The notes beneath the pieces were generated by a model. The model did no database searches. It was given only the letters and a program-made list of their open reading frames with translations, and had not been told where the DNA came from. This document shows, piece by piece, positions 1-8,613 of a stretch of 64,000 nt of DNA (positions within the stretch are counted from its first letter, which is position 1; each line of letters opens with the position of its first letter). The translations under genes were made by a program, and so were the position numbers. This stretch comes from Mesorhizobium caraganae (GTDB lineage: Bacteria; Pseudomonadota; Alphaproteobacteria; Rhizobiales; Rhizobiaceae). The stretch covers positions 124,001 through 188,000 of the forward strand of contig NZ_JAFCGY010000003.1 of the NCBI RefSeq assembly GCF_016836705.1, given 5' to 3'.

Positions 1-142
1 CGCGTGAGGAAGTCAGAGATGCAGTCGATGCTGTATATTAGCAACACCTTGACGGCCTGACGGGGTGGAGGCCTCACCAGCGCGCGTTCGGGCGGGGACT
101 TGTTAATTCCTTACGCGATGGCGAGGTGTAGACGATGGATTG
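1..142. other. Window edge, no gene assigned
   Basis: Two plus-strand frames are open from the edge: one reads 12 residues ending VRDAVDAVY before a stop near base 41, and one ends at base 60. Either could be the last residues of a gene that starts outside the window, and nothing here decides between them. Confidence 0.3.
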
Positions 143-430
143 TCATTGCAGTGCCCCACCAGTAAAGCCGATGGAATCTGTGTTATCCGATGCCCGTTCA
201 ACGGCATGTGCGATTTGTTTCAGCGTCGCTTGAGCCGCGCCAGCCGACATGACGAGGCGGCACACAATGACGCGTTCGAACTTTCCACGCTCGTAGATCG
301 CTCGCTGCCGGCTGTAGAATGTGCACCGGAAATTCCCGTCTCCCAAATTTTCCATGTCGGCCATCCCTGAAATGAAGACATCGGGGATGATGGCCGTTTC
401 GACTAAGTCCATGACGATGGGATCGGTCAT
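143..430 (-). CDS. Hypothetical protein, 95 aa
   Basis: Small soluble-looking protein of unknown function. I chose the ATG at 430 because a GAGGGA ribosome-binding site lies about 8 bases upstream; a longer frame to 514 exists but has no such site. The protein is acidic at its N-terminus (MTDPIVMDLVETAI) and has a central basic stretch. No signal peptide, membrane helix or motif I recognise is present. It stands alone: the next gene on its right is on the other strand. The family is unknown to me; it could be a lineage-specific rhizobial protein. Confidence 0.5.
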   Translation of the reverse strand: MTDPIVMDLVETAIIPDVFISGMADMENLGDGNFRCTFYSRQRAIYERGKFERVIVCRLVMSAGAAQATLKQIAHAVERASDNTDSIGFTGGALQ

Positions 431-514
431 GATGCGTCCCTCACAAAGTTTAGCATTGGTATTGCTCCATTTGCGAAGCGGCGAGGCCCCAATTACTCCC
501 TGCCGACAGCGCAC

Positions 515-904
515 CTGATTGAGCTACGAGCGCGAACATCTTGGTAGGCTAAAGGCGCAGGTGTCGTTTGATCAACTTGGAGATTGGAGGTAAGCGGCAC
601 CTGCAATGGAAGTAGGCCGCGCATGTCGCATCCACATTACCAAGTTAGCGGTAGTGATTGGCCGGCCTGCAGTCTTCCCCAGCCGGCGCCGCCGGTCACC
701 GGACTGCTGTCTGTCTGGCTGTCTGCGCGAGGGCCGTAACGCGATGCCGTTTTGTCTTGGTTCTCGCAGCTCCATCCGGAAGATTACGCCTTCAACGTCG
801 CACCGTTGCGCGCCGTTTCTGGTTTCAATTGCCAGTCCGGCTGGACGCGGCCGGGTCGGCACTCCGGTTGATTTTTGAACCGAAATATGCTGGTTCTCCC
901 GCCC
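515..904. other. Intergenic, nothing recognised
   Basis: Frames of up to 134 codons open here on both strands, but they overlap each other, are rich in Arg/Cys/Ser as is typical of GC-rich out-of-frame reading, and lack ribosome-binding sites. The region presumably holds the promoters of the flanking genes; I see no clear promoter, repeat or RNA gene. Confidence 0.5.
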
Positions 905-1294
905 ATGAAAAAACTATTCCTTGCGGCCCTGGCGTCCCTGACGCTGGCCTGGCCCGCCCACGCGATGGACGCCGCCTTGCGCGCCGGCCTGCTGAAACTC
1001 GATCCGCAGACCCGGCTGGAACAGCGATGCGACGCAGAGGTTCTCGACCGCATCAGCCATGACGACCACAAGTACAAGGCCGACCGCGTCGTCGCTTACG
1101 CCTTTGCGACGCCAGAAATGAAAGCCGATGCCATCCGCAGCCCGGGTGCGGCCTTCCGCAGCAAGGGGCAATGGTACCGGCTGAAATTCAAATGCGAGAC
1201 GGCGCCGGACCATATGGAGGTTCTGCAGTTCCGTTACCGCATCGGTGACGAGATCCCGGAAGCCGACTGGGCGAAGTACAATCTCTACGACTGA
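905..1294 (+). CDS. DUF930 domain-containing secreted protein
   Basis: Predicted periplasmic or secreted protein of 129 residues. Residues 1-20 form a Sec signal peptide (MKKLFLAALASLTLAWPAHA) with a likely cut after AHA. The remainder, starting DAALRAGLLKLDP and including LEQRCDAEVLDRIS, fits the DUF930 family that is common in Rhizobiales; its role is unknown. Two cysteines (in QRCDAE and FKCETA) could form a disulfide. A start at 875 would add ten residues before the signal peptide, so 905 is preferred. The family call is from memory of conserved wording. Confidence 0.75.
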   Translation: MKKLFLAALASLTLAWPAHAMDAALRAGLLKLDPQTRLEQRCDAEVLDRISHDDHKYKADRVVAYAFATPEMKADAIRSPGAAFRSKGQWYRLKFKCETAPDHMEVLQFRYRIGDEIPEADWAKYNLYD

Positions 1295-1359
1295 ATTTTC
1301 CAAACCAGAATTCTCTCTGGCAGAACGAGCTTCTCTATTCCTGTGGTTTTTTGGCCTTG

Positions 1360-1419
1360 CCCGTCGCGTTCTCTTGACGCGCGGGAAGCATACACGTTAG
1401 GGCGTCGGCATATCCGACG
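1360..1419 (+). promoter_or_regulatory. Structured leader upstream of TerC-family gene
   Basis: Two inverted repeats lie in the 161-base gap before the gene: an imperfect one at 1360-1385 (CCCGTCGCGT against ACGCGCGGG) and a perfect one at 1403-1419 (CGTCGG, loop CATAT, CCGACG). A third, CCAGA/TCTGG, sits at 1308-1323. They may be a leader structure or a terminator of the DUF930 gene. I could not match them to the yybP-ykoY manganese riboswitch that often precedes TerC genes. Confidence 0.3.
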
Positions 1420-1455
1420 ACGAACACGCGGCGAACAAAAAGGGGCCTCCGGTCG

Positions 1456-2115
1456 ATGGACATTTTCAGCGCCGCAAGCATGACAGCCCTCCTCCAGGTC
1501 ATCGCCATCGATCTGGTGCTTGCCGGCGACAACGCCATCGTCATCGGTTTGGCTGCAGCCGGCCTGCCGGTCGAGCAGCGCAAGAAGGCCATCCTCATCG
1601 GCGTCCTGGCTGCAACAGTGCTGCGCATCCTGTTTGCCGCCGTCACCGTCAAGCTGTTGGCAATCGTCGGCCTGCTGCTGGCCGGCGGCATCCTTTTGTT
1701 GTGGGTGTGCTGGAAGATGTGGCGCGAGCTGCGGACGTCCCATGCCGACGAGCAGGAGGCGACCGAGGCGCTGGCCAATGCCGATCTCGACGGCGACAAG
1801 ACGGTTGCGACCGGCAAGGTGCGCAAGACGCTCGGCCAGGCAGCGCTGCAGATCGTCGTCGCCGATGTCTCGATGTCGCTCGACAATGTGCTGGCGGTCG
1901 CCGGTGCGGCGCGCGATCATTTCCCGGTGCTGGTCATCGGCCTCGTGCTGTCGATTGCGCTGATGGGCCTTGCCGCGAGCTTCATTGCCAGGCTGCTGCA
2001 CCGCTACCGCTGGATCGCCTATATCGGCCTGCTGATTATCCTCTATGTCGCGCTCGACATGGTCTATCGTGGCGTTGTCGAGGTCTGGCCGCATGTCAGT
2101 CCTGCGGTGAGCTGA
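1456..2115 (+). CDS. TerC family integral membrane protein (YjbE-like)
   Basis: Integral membrane protein of 219 residues in the TerC superfamily, whose members are implicated in tellurium resistance and, in several bacteria, in manganese or calcium export during protein secretion. About seven hydrophobic helices are visible. The two half-repeats carry the acidic signatures expected of the family: [13 protein letters not shown] near residues 18-30 and [16 protein letters not shown] near residues 136-151. A cytoplasmic acidic loop ([14 protein letters not shown]) separates the halves. The ATG at 1456 follows an AAGGGG site. Substrate cannot be told from sequence; manganese is the best guess from the family. 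Confidence 0.85.
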   Translation: MDIFSAASMTALLQVIAIDLVLAGDNAIVIGLAAAGLPVEQRKKAILIGVLAATVLRILFAAVTVKLLAIVGLLLAGGILLLWVCWKMWRELRTSHADEQEATEALANADLDGDKTVATGKVRKTLGQAALQIVVADVSMSLDNVLAVAGAARDHFPVLVIGLVLSIALMGLAASFIARLLHRYRWIAYIGLLIILYVALDMVYRGVVEVWPHVSPAVS

Positions 2116-2161
2116 CGCTGCCGGTCGTATAGCTTCTGTTACCGCCCAGTTATCAGCTGGA

Positions 2162-2186
2162 GGCTGCGGTCGCGTTCGCCGCAGCC
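2162..2186 (+). terminator. Hairpin after the TerC-family gene
   Basis: An 8-bp perfect stem (GGCTGCGG at 2162-2169 with CCGCAGCC at 2179-2186) follows the stop by about 45 bases. There is no T-run, so it would be a weak or Rho-assisted terminator. Confidence 0.3.
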
Positions 2187-2254
2187 GCTGCCCATACCAA
2201 TGCCGCAATAAGTGTGGTACTGCCGCCGATCCCGAAAAACCCGGAAGTTGTTTC

Positions 2255-3568
2255 ATGTCTGCCCCTCGCGTCAGTTTCGTCAGCCTTGGATGCCCGAAAG
2301 CCCTTGTGGATTCCGAGCGCATCATCACGCGCCTGCGCGCCGAAGGCTATGAGATCGCGCGCAAGCATGACGGCGCCGACCTCGTCGTCGTCAACACCTG
2401 CGGTTTCCTCGATTCGGCCCGCGACGAGTCGCTGAATGCCATCGGTTCGGCGCTTTCGGAAAACGGTAGGGTCATCGTCACCGGCTGCCTTGGCGCTGAG
2501 CCGGATGTCATCCGCGAAAAGCACCCCAACGTGCTCGCCATCACCGGACCGCAGGCCTATGAAAGCGTGATGGCGGCGGTGCATGAGGCCGCACCCCCGA
2601 GCCACGATCCCTATATCGACCTGTTGCCGCCGCAGGGCGTGAAGCTGACGCCGCGCCACTACGCCTATCTGAAGATTTCGGAAGGCTGCAACAACCGCTG
2701 CACCTTCTGCATCATTCCGGCACTGCGCGGTGACCTAGTCTCGCGGCCGGCGGCCGATGTGCTGCGCGAGGCCGAGAAATTGGCCAAGGCCGGCGTCAAG
2801 GAATTGCTGGTTATCTCGCAGGACACCAGCGCCTACGGCATCGACATCAAGTACCAGACCTCGATGTTCGGCGACCGCGAAGTGCGGGCAAAATTCCTCG
2901 ACCTGTCGGAGGAACTGGGCAAACTCGGCATCTGGGTGCGCATGCACTATGTCTATCCCTACCCGCATGTGGCCGATGTCATTCCGCTGATGGCCGAGGG
3001 AAAAATTCTTCCTTACCTCGACATCCCGTTCCAGCACGCCTCGCCGCAGGTCTTGAAGAACATGCGCCGGCCCGCCCACGGCGAAAAGACGCTGGAGCGC
3101 ATTCGCGGCTGGCGCGACGTGTGCCCGGACCTCGCGATACGCTCGACCTTCATCGTCGGTTTTCCCGGCGAGACGGAAGACGATTTCCAGATGCTGCTCG
3201 ACTGGCTGGACGAGGCCAGGATCGACCGCGCCGGCTGTTTCAAATACGAGCCGGTCCGGGGCGCCCGCTCCAACGATCTCGGCCTGGAACAGGTGCCGCA
3301 GGAGATCAAGGAAGCGCGCTGGCATCGCTTCATGCAGCGCCAGCAGAAGATCTCGGCAACGCAGCTGGCAAAGAAGGTCGGCAAGCGCCTGCCGGTGTTG
3401 ATCGACGAGGCGCATGGCACCTCGGCCAAGGGCCGCACCAAATACGACGCGCCCGAGATCGACGGTTCGGTGCACATCCAGTCGCGCCGCCCGCTGCGCC
3501 AAGGCGACATCGTCACCGTCAAGATCGACCGCGCCGACGCCTACGATCTTTACGGTTCAGCGGTCTAG
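2255..3568 (+). CDS. rimO: Ribosomal protein S12 methylthiotransferase RimO
   Basis: Radical-SAM enzyme that methylthiolates the conserved aspartate of ribosomal protein S12. The 437 residues show the full architecture: an N-terminal UPF0004 domain with three cluster cysteines (Cys13 in SLGCPKA, Cys49 in NTCGF, Cys78 in TGCLGA), the radical-SAM motif CNNRCTFC with cysteines 145, 149 and 152, and a C-terminal TRAM domain ending in [11 protein letters not shown]. The [12 protein letters not shown] opening distinguishes RimO from the tRNA enzyme MiaB. The ATG at 2255 has a GGAAG site. It is followed by a hairpin terminator and looks monocistronic. Confidence 0.97.
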   Translation: MSAPRVSFVSLGCPKALVDSERIITRLRAEGYEIARKHDGADLVVVNTCGFLDSARDESLNAIGSALSENGRVIVTGCLGAEPDVIREKHPNVLAITGPQAYESVMAAVHEAAPPSHDPYIDLLPPQGVKLTPRHYAYLKISEGCNNRCTFCIIPALRGDLVSRPAADVLREAEKLAKAGVKELLVISQDTSAYGIDIKYQTSMFGDREVRAKFLDLSEELGKLGIWVRMHYVYPYPHVADVIPLMAEGKILPYLDIPFQHASPQVLKNMRRPAHGEKTLERIRGWRDVCPDLAIRSTFIVGFPGETEDDFQMLLDWLDEARIDRAGCFKYEPVRGARSNDLGLEQVPQEIKEARWHRFMQRQQKISATQLAKKVGKRLPVLIDEAHGTSAKGRTKYDAPEIDGSVHIQSRRPLRQGDIVTVKIDRADAYDLYGSAV

Positions 3569-3580
3569 AAAACCGCCGAA

Positions 3581-3608
3581 AGGGCGCCTCCCCGGCGCCC
3601 TCCAATTT
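3581..3608 (+). terminator. Intrinsic terminator of rimO
   Basis: Stem AGGGCGCC (3581-3588) with GGCGCCCT (3594-3601), loop TCCCC, then a short T-run (CCAATTTT). It lies 12 bases after the rimO stop, between convergent genes. Confidence 0.75.
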
Positions 3609-3622
3609 TGGCGCACCCTTGG

Positions 3623-4066
3623 TCAGAGCTTCACCGATTCCATTGCGGCCAGCGACCGATCGATCGCCTGATTGAGGGTCTTGTCCAGCCGCGTGCCCGC
3701 CGAGCCAGCCGCGACCACGGACAGCCGTGCAGCAAATCCCAGATGATAGTCTACGAACCATTCGGGATGCGGCTCGGGTTCCGGAATCGGCGGCCACCAC
3801 GGGGGCAGCTTCGGTATCTTCGGTCGCGTCGGGCACCAATCGTCGAGGTCGCTCATCAACGCCTTGCTATCGAGCCCGCCTCGCTCGGCGGACCAGGCGG
3901 AGCGGACGAATTCGTCCGCGATCGCGGCGCCCAGTTCGTGAGGCGGGAGCGGCTGAGGATTGAGTGCGATTTGCGCCAGCCGCCCCTGTGGTCCGCGCGG
4001 GATGACGTCATAAATGGCTGGAATGCGTTTACCGATAATGGCTAAGAGTTTTTTGCTCAATTGCAT
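3623..4066 (-). CDS. Hypothetical protein with LNPQPLPP motif
   Basis: Protein of 147 residues with no signal peptide or clear membrane helix. The most notable element is the proline-rich ALNPQPLPPHEL near residues 34-45, a motif I have seen in other uncharacterised bacterial proteins, and a second stretch KIPKLPPWWPPIPEPEPHP near 84-102. A hydrophobic segment near the C-terminus (FAARLSVVAAGSAG) is followed by an amphipathic helix. The ATG at 4066 has a strong AGGAG site eight bases upstream. It converges with rimO. Function unknown. Confidence 0.6.
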   Translation of the reverse strand: MQLSKKLLAIIGKRIPAIYDVIPRGPQGRLAQIALNPQPLPPHELGAAIADEFVRSAWSAERGGLDSKALMSDLDDWCPTRPKIPKLPPWWPPIPEPEPHPEWFVDYHLGFAARLSVVAAGSAGTRLDKTLNQAIDRSLAAMESVKL

Positions 4067-4304
4067 AAGATATTCTCCTGCTCAAATTAGTAACGTCGGC
4101 CAGTTTCGTCAGGCCGCAAGATGAGAATGCAAGTAAAAAGCAACTTCGTCTGTGAAGGGGGTCACGGAACCGTGTCGCAGACAATTGTGCCCGGTCGGAT
4201 GCTTTCCGCCGCCATTTACCAAATTTCGCGATATTTGCCGCTGTTTACCCTGTTTCGTCGAGATCTGCGTTATGGTTTCCGGGCCGTAAACGCCGAGACT
4301 TCGC

Positions 4305-5405
4305 ATGGATGCCAGACCTGCCCGACAGGATCATATCGCGACGCTAGACCTGTTGAGGCTGGCGGCGGCGTTGGCTGTGGTGTTCTTCCATTACTTCTTT
4401 CGCGGTGCGGCTGCCGAGGGTGCGCTGGCCGAGGGCTATCCGAGCGTGGCGCCGTTCGCCCTCTACGGCTATCTCGGCGTCAACCTGTTCTTCCTGATCA
4501 GCGGTTTCGTCATTGCCTGGTCGGCGGAAGGCCGCTTCTGGCAAGAGTTTGCGATCGCGCGTTTCGTGCGCCTCTACCCCGGCTACCTCCTGTGCATGAC
4601 GATCACCTTCGTCATCGTCATGGCTTTCGGTGCACCGCTGTTTTCAACCTCGCTCGGTCAATACGCTGCCAACCTGTCGATGTTTGCGCCGGCCTTGGGC
4701 CAGCCTTTCATGGACGGCGTCTACTGGTCGATCCTGCTTGAACTGGTGTTCTACGGCTGGGTGACGCTGGCGCTCCTCGGCGGCGTTTTCCAGAAATGGA
4801 AGCTTGGGCTGATCTTCGCCTGGCTGGCGATCTCGGCGTCGAACGAGTTCTTCATCGAAAGCCGTGCGGCAAGGCTGTTGTTCATCACCGAATTCGGTCC
4901 GTTCTTCGCCGCCGGCGTACTCGTCCACCACATCCATGCGCATGGCCGCTCGCTGACAGCCCTGCTGCTGCTTGGTGCGGCTTTCCTTCTGTCGTGCAGC
5001 ACGTTGTCGGTGACGCAGCAGTGGATGCTCAGAGAATATGGCATTGCCGTTTCGCAGCCGCATCTGGTGATCGCCAACATCGTCATGCATTCCCTGCTGA
5101 TCGGCGCGATCCTGCTGCGCAGCTATGTCATGCCATCCGCGCTGACGCTGGCGCTGGGCGGGCTGACCTACCCGCTTTATCTCCTGCACCAGAAAATCGG
5201 CTATATCGCCATCAATACCGCCGCACCTTTGGTCGGCAAATGGGCTGCAGCGCTAGGCTGTGTCGCGCTCATGGTTCTGCTTTCCTGGGTGATCTGGCAG
5301 TATTTCGAACGGCCGGCCCAGCGCAGGGTGAAGGCCTGGATCGGCGGCGCGCTCGATACCGCACTGGCTCGGTTTCGCGGCAGGAGCGCACAGCCCGCGA
5401 AATGA
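4305..5405 (+). CDS. Acyltransferase 3 family membrane protein (OafA/YrhL type)
   Basis: Polytopic inner-membrane acyltransferase of 366 residues, the type that O-acetylates or otherwise acylates surface glycans (LPS O-antigen, exopolysaccharide, Nod factors in the NodX branch). The N-terminus HIATLDLLRLAAALAVVFFHY is the hallmark of the family and holds the catalytic histidine (FFHYFF); GYLGVNLFFLISGFVI and ARFVRLYPGYLL follow as the second and third conserved blocks. About ten membrane helices are visible. The acceptor is unknown, and no glycan-synthesis genes flank it. A stem-loop terminator follows the stop directly. Confidence 0.88.
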   Translation: MDARPARQDHIATLDLLRLAAALAVVFFHYFFRGAAAEGALAEGYPSVAPFALYGYLGVNLFFLISGFVIAWSAEGRFWQEFAIARFVRLYPGYLLCMTITFVIVMAFGAPLFSTSLGQYAANLSMFAPALGQPFMDGVYWSILLELVFYGWVTLALLGGVFQKWKLGLIFAWLAISASNEFFIESRAARLLFITEFGPFFAAGVLVHHIHAHGRSLTALLLLGAAFLLSCSTLSVTQQWMLREYGIAVSQPHLVIANIVMHSLLIGAILLRSYVMPSALTLALGGLTYPLYLLHQKIGYIAINTAAPLVGKWAAALGCVALMVLLSWVIWQYFERPAQRRVKAWIGGALDTALARFRGRSAQPAK

Positions 5406-5406
5406 G

Positions 5407-5432
5407 AAAGGGCGCCGGAGGGCGCCCTTTTT
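5407..5432. terminator. Bidirectional terminator between convergent genes
   Basis: Perfect stem AAAGGGCGCC (5407-5416) with GGCGCCCTTT (5421-5430) and loop GGAG. It carries T-runs on both strands, so it can serve both the acyltransferase and the leftward ABC operon ending at 5451. Confidence 0.85.
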
Positions 5433-5450
5433 GCGTTGCGTTTCCTGGGC

Positions 5451-6518
5451 TTACTGCGGCAGTTTGTCGTCGACGCCCTTCACATAGAAATTCATGCCGA
5501 GCAGCGTGCCGTCCTCGGCGACTTCACCGTCCTTGAGCCACGGCGTGCCGTCCTGCTTGGCGATCGGTCCGGTAAAGGGGTTCCAGCCGTCGGCGATCTT
5601 CTTGGTGGTTGCCTCGGCCATCGCCTTCACATCGTCCGGCATGTTGGTGAAGGGCGCGAGCTTGACGGCGCCATCCTTGATGCCCAGCCAGACATTGTCG
5701 GGCTTCCAGGTGCCGTCGAGTGCTGCCTGCACGCGGCTGATGTAGTACGGGCCCCACTCGTCGGTGAGCGAGGTCAGCTGCGCGTTCGGCGCGAACTTGA
5801 TCATGTCGGAGGACTGGCCGAAGCCGTGCAGCTTACGCTCCTCGGCCACCTGCAAGGCAGCGGTGGAATCGGTGTGCTGGACGATGATGTCGGCGCCCTG
5901 GTCAAACAGCGCCTTGGCGGCGTCGGCTTCCTTGCCCGGATCGAACCAGGAGTTCACCCAGACGATCTTGGCCTTGAAGTTCGGGTTGATCGACTGGGCG
6001 CCGAGCATGAAGGAGTTGATGCCCATCACCACTTCGGGGATCGGAAAGGAAACAATATAGCCGGCAACCCCTGCCTTCGATTCCTTGGCAGCGATCTGGC
6101 CGAGCACATAGCGGCCTTCGTAGAAGCGCGCATTGTAGATGCCGAGATTGTCACCGGTCTTGTAGCCGGTGGCGTGCTCGAACATCACCTTCGGGAATTT
6201 CTTGGCGACCTTCACTTCCGGGTCCATGAAGCCGAAGGAGGTGCCGAAAATGATCTTGCAGCCCTCGCGCGCCAGACGCTCGAAAGCGCGGTCGGCGTCG
6301 GGGCCTTCCGAGACGTTTTCGAGGTAAGCGGTCTCGACCTTGTCGCCGAGCGCCTTTTCCACCTCGAGGCGGCCCTGGTCGTGCTGGTAGGAATAGCCGA
6401 AGTCGCCGATCGGGCCGGTGTAGACCCAGCACGCTTTCAGCTTGTCGGCGGCTTGCGCGGACGCCGCCAGTGACATGGCGGCGGTCGTGGTCATCAACGC
6501 AATAAGCAGTTTTTTCAT
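5451..6518 (-). CDS. BMP family ABC transporter substrate-binding protein
   Basis: Periplasmic solute-binding protein (355 residues) of the basic membrane protein (BMP/PnrA-like) family, whose members bind purine nucleosides or related compounds. Residues 1-23 are a Sec signal peptide ending SAQAA; there is no lipobox cysteine. Family landmarks include WVYTGPIGDFGYSYQHDQG, FGTSFGFMDP and IIVQHTDSTAALQ. It is the last gene of a leftward operon behind an ATPase and two permeases, about 50 bases after the second permease. The substrate is inferred to be a nucleoside only by family resemblance. Confidence 0.92.
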   Translation of the reverse strand: MKKLLIALMTTTAAMSLAASAQAADKLKACWVYTGPIGDFGYSYQHDQGRLEVEKALGDKVETAYLENVSEGPDADRAFERLAREGCKIIFGTSFGFMDPEVKVAKKFPKVMFEHATGYKTGDNLGIYNARFYEGRYVLGQIAAKESKAGVAGYIVSFPIPEVVMGINSFMLGAQSINPNFKAKIVWVNSWFDPGKEADAAKALFDQGADIIVQHTDSTAALQVAEERKLHGFGQSSDMIKFAPNAQLTSLTDEWGPYYISRVQAALDGTWKPDNVWLGIKDGAVKLAPFTNMPDDVKAMAEATTKKIADGWNPFTGPIAKQDGTPWLKDGEVAEDGTLLGMNFYVKGVDDKLPQ

Positions 6519-6568
6519 TGTGTTACCTCTCTGAGTTTAGCCTTGGAGCTTCCCGTTTGTTTTTGTTG

Positions 6569-7489
6569 TCAACGATCCGGAACGAATGGCTGCCCCAAGG
6601 AAGCCGGCGTGTTCATCATCGTCAGACGCTTGTTGCGCGAGATTAGAACGAGAACCACGACGGTTGCCAGATAGGGCAGAGAAGAAAGCAGCTGCGAAGG
6701 CACCGGAATGCCAAAAGCCTGTGCATGAAGCTGGCCGATCCAGACCGCGCCGAAGATGTAGGCGCCGGCCAGCACCCGCCACGGCCGCCAGGACGCGAAG
6801 ACGACCAGCGCCAGCGCGATCCAGCCGCGCCCGGCGGTCATGTTCTCTACCCATTGCGGCGTGTAGACCAGCGACAGGTGGCCGCCGGCAAGGCCGGCGC
6901 AGGCGCCGCCGAAGATCACCGCGAGATAGCGGTACCGGATGACCTTGATGCCGAGCGCATGCGCCGATGTGTGGCTGTCGCCGATCGAGCGCAGCGTCAG
7001 CCCGGTGCGGGTCTTGAACAGGAACCACATGACGGCCGCCGTCAATGCGATCGAGATGTAGAAGATCGGGTCCTGGCCGAACAGCAGCCTGCCCACCACA
7101 GGAATGTCAGTCAGCACCGGGATGTAGAGATTTGGCAGCCGCTCGCCGGGCTGGCCGACAAAGCTGGTCCCCATCATGCCGGAGAGGCCAAGGCCGAGCA
7201 GCGTCAGCGACAGGCCCGTCGCCACCTGGTTGGTGGCGAGCGACAGCGTCATGACCGCAAACAGCAGCGAGAATACCGCGCCCATGGCGATTGCCGCGAG
7301 CAGGCCGATCCAGGGCGATCCGGTGAGATAGCCGGCGCCGAAGCCGCCGACGGCGCCCATGATCATCATGCCTTCGACGCCGAGGTTGAGCACACCGGAG
7401 CGCTCGACCACCAGTTCGCCGATGGCCGCGATCAGCAACGGCGTCGCCGCCGTGGCGATGGTCAAAAGGATGTTGACGGTGATGTCCAT
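6569..7489 (-). CDS. ABC transporter permease (BMP/nucleoside type)
   Basis: Membrane subunit (306 residues) of the branched-chain/ribose-type permease fold (BPD_transp_2). It is very hydrophobic with about nine helices; conserved blocks are ERSGVLNLGVEGMMIMGA near the N-terminus and LTLRSIGDSHTSAHALGI in the cytoplasmic coupling region. The ATG at 7489 shares one base with the stop of the preceding permease (TGATG), which implies translational coupling. It corresponds to the second permease (YufQ-like) of nucleoside importers. Confidence 0.9.
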   Translation of the reverse strand: MDITVNILLTIATAATPLLIAAIGELVVERSGVLNLGVEGMMIMGAVGGFGAGYLTGSPWIGLLAAIAMGAVFSLLFAVMTLSLATNQVATGLSLTLLGLGLSGMMGTSFVGQPGERLPNLYIPVLTDIPVVGRLLFGQDPIFYISIALTAAVMWFLFKTRTGLTLRSIGDSHTSAHALGIKVIRYRYLAVIFGGACAGLAGGHLSLVYTPQWVENMTAGRGWIALALVVFASWRPWRVLAGAYIFGAVWIGQLHAQAFGIPVPSQLLSSLPYLATVVVLVLISRNKRLTMMNTPASLGQPFVPDR

Positions 7490-8613
7490 CAGCGGGCTTC
7501 CTTCAACTTCGGCGCAGCATCGAGTTTTGCAGCGCCCTTCGCCAGCGCCATGCCGACGAGACGAATGCGATAGTGGATGAGGGTGTCGCAACCGAGGACG
7601 AAGAACAAAAGCATGCCCTGGAACACGCGCGCCACCTTGTCGGAAATGCCGAGTGCGCTCTGCACCGCCTCGCCGCCGAGATAGGTCAGCGCCAGCACCA
7701 GGCCGGCGGCAACAATGCCGAGTGGGTTCAGCCGGCCAAGGAAGGCGACGATGATGGCGGTGAAGCCGTAGCCGGGCGAAATCACCGGCTGCAGCTGGCC
7801 GATGGCGCCAGAGACTTCCGAGATGCCGGCAAGCCCCGCCAGCGCCCCCGACAGCAGGAAGGCGAAGAAGACCATGCGGCTGAGGCCGAAGCCGGCGAAG
7901 CGCCCTGCCCGCGGGCTGGAGCCGAGCACGCGGACCTCAAAACCCTTGAGCAGGCGGCTCATCAGCACCCAGATCAGAACGGCGGCGACAAGCGCGAAGA
8001 CAAAACCCCAATTGGCGCGGCCGGCATCCGGCATCAGCTCCGGCAAAACGGCCGAGTCGTTGAACTGGATCGTCTGCGGGAAACCGTGGCCCTGCGGATC
8101 GCGCCAGGGACCGCGCACCAACCAGTCGAGGAACAGCTGGGCGACATAGACCAGCATCAGGCTGGTCAGGATCTCGTTCGTGCCGAAGCGTGTCTTCAAC
8201 AGGGCCGGGATGGCCGCGTAGAAGGCGCCGCCAACCATGCCGAACAACAGCATCAGCGGCAGTACGAGCGGGCCTTCGAAACCTGGGAACAACACCGGGA
8301 TGATCGAACCGAAAATGCCGCCTAGGATGAACTGGCCTTCGGCGCCGATGTTCCAGATGTTGGCCTTGTAGCAGACCGACAGGCCGACCGCGATCAGGAT
8401 CAGCGGTGCGGCCTTGATCGCCAGCTCATGCAGCTGCCAGACCTGGCTGATCGGCTCGATGAAATAGATTTCGAATGCAGTCAGCGGGTTGACGCCGAGC
8501 AGCGCGAACAGAATCGCGCCGGCAATGATCGTCAGGCCGAAGGCGATGAAGGGCGACAGCGCCGAAAACAGCATCGAGCGCTGCGGGCGTTTGACGAGTT
8601 CGAGGCGCATCAT
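7489..8613 (-). CDS. ABC transporter permease (BMP/nucleoside type)
   Basis: First membrane subunit of the importer, about 374 residues from the ATG at 8613. That ATG overlaps the stop of the ATPase gene by four bases (ATGA), while the next in-frame ATG at 8610 is also possible. Hallmarks are NIWNIGAEGQFILGG and the coupling segment GFEVRVLGSSPRAGRFAGFG, with about eight to ten hydrophobic helices. The longer open frame upstream of 8613 is the antisense-like reading of the ATPase gene and is not coding. It corresponds to YufP-like permeases. Confidence 0.9.
   Translation of the reverse strand: MMRLELVKRPQRSMLFSALSPFIAFGLTIIAGAILFALLGVNPLTAFEIYFIEPISQVWQLHELAIKAAPLILIAVGLSVCYKANIWNIGAEGQFILGGIFGSIIPVLFPGFEGPLVLPLMLLFGMVGGAFYAAIPALLKTRFGTNEILTSLMLVYVAQLFLDWLVRGPWRDPQGHGFPQTIQFNDSAVLPELMPDAGRANWGFVFALVAAVLIWVLMSRLLKGFEVRVLGSSPRAGRFAGFGLSRMVFFAFLLSGALAGLAGISEVSGAIGQLQPVISPGYGFTAIIVAFLGRLNPLGIVAAGLVLALTYLGGEAVQSALGISDKVARVFQGMLLFFVLGCDTLIHYRIRLVGMALAKGAAKLDAAPKLKEAR

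Noticed and set aside
1..60. C-terminal end of an upstream plus-strand gene
   Set aside because: Two frames are equally possible and too short to judge.
572..878. Small frames on both strands upstream of the DUF930 gene
   Set aside because: Overlapping, Arg/Cys-rich and without ribosome-binding sites.
1295..1455. yybP-ykoY manganese riboswitch before the TerC-family gene
   Set aside because: The conserved loop sequences of that riboswitch are not seen.
5436..6473. 345-codon plus-strand frame
   Set aside because: Antisense shadow of the BMP-type binding-protein gene.
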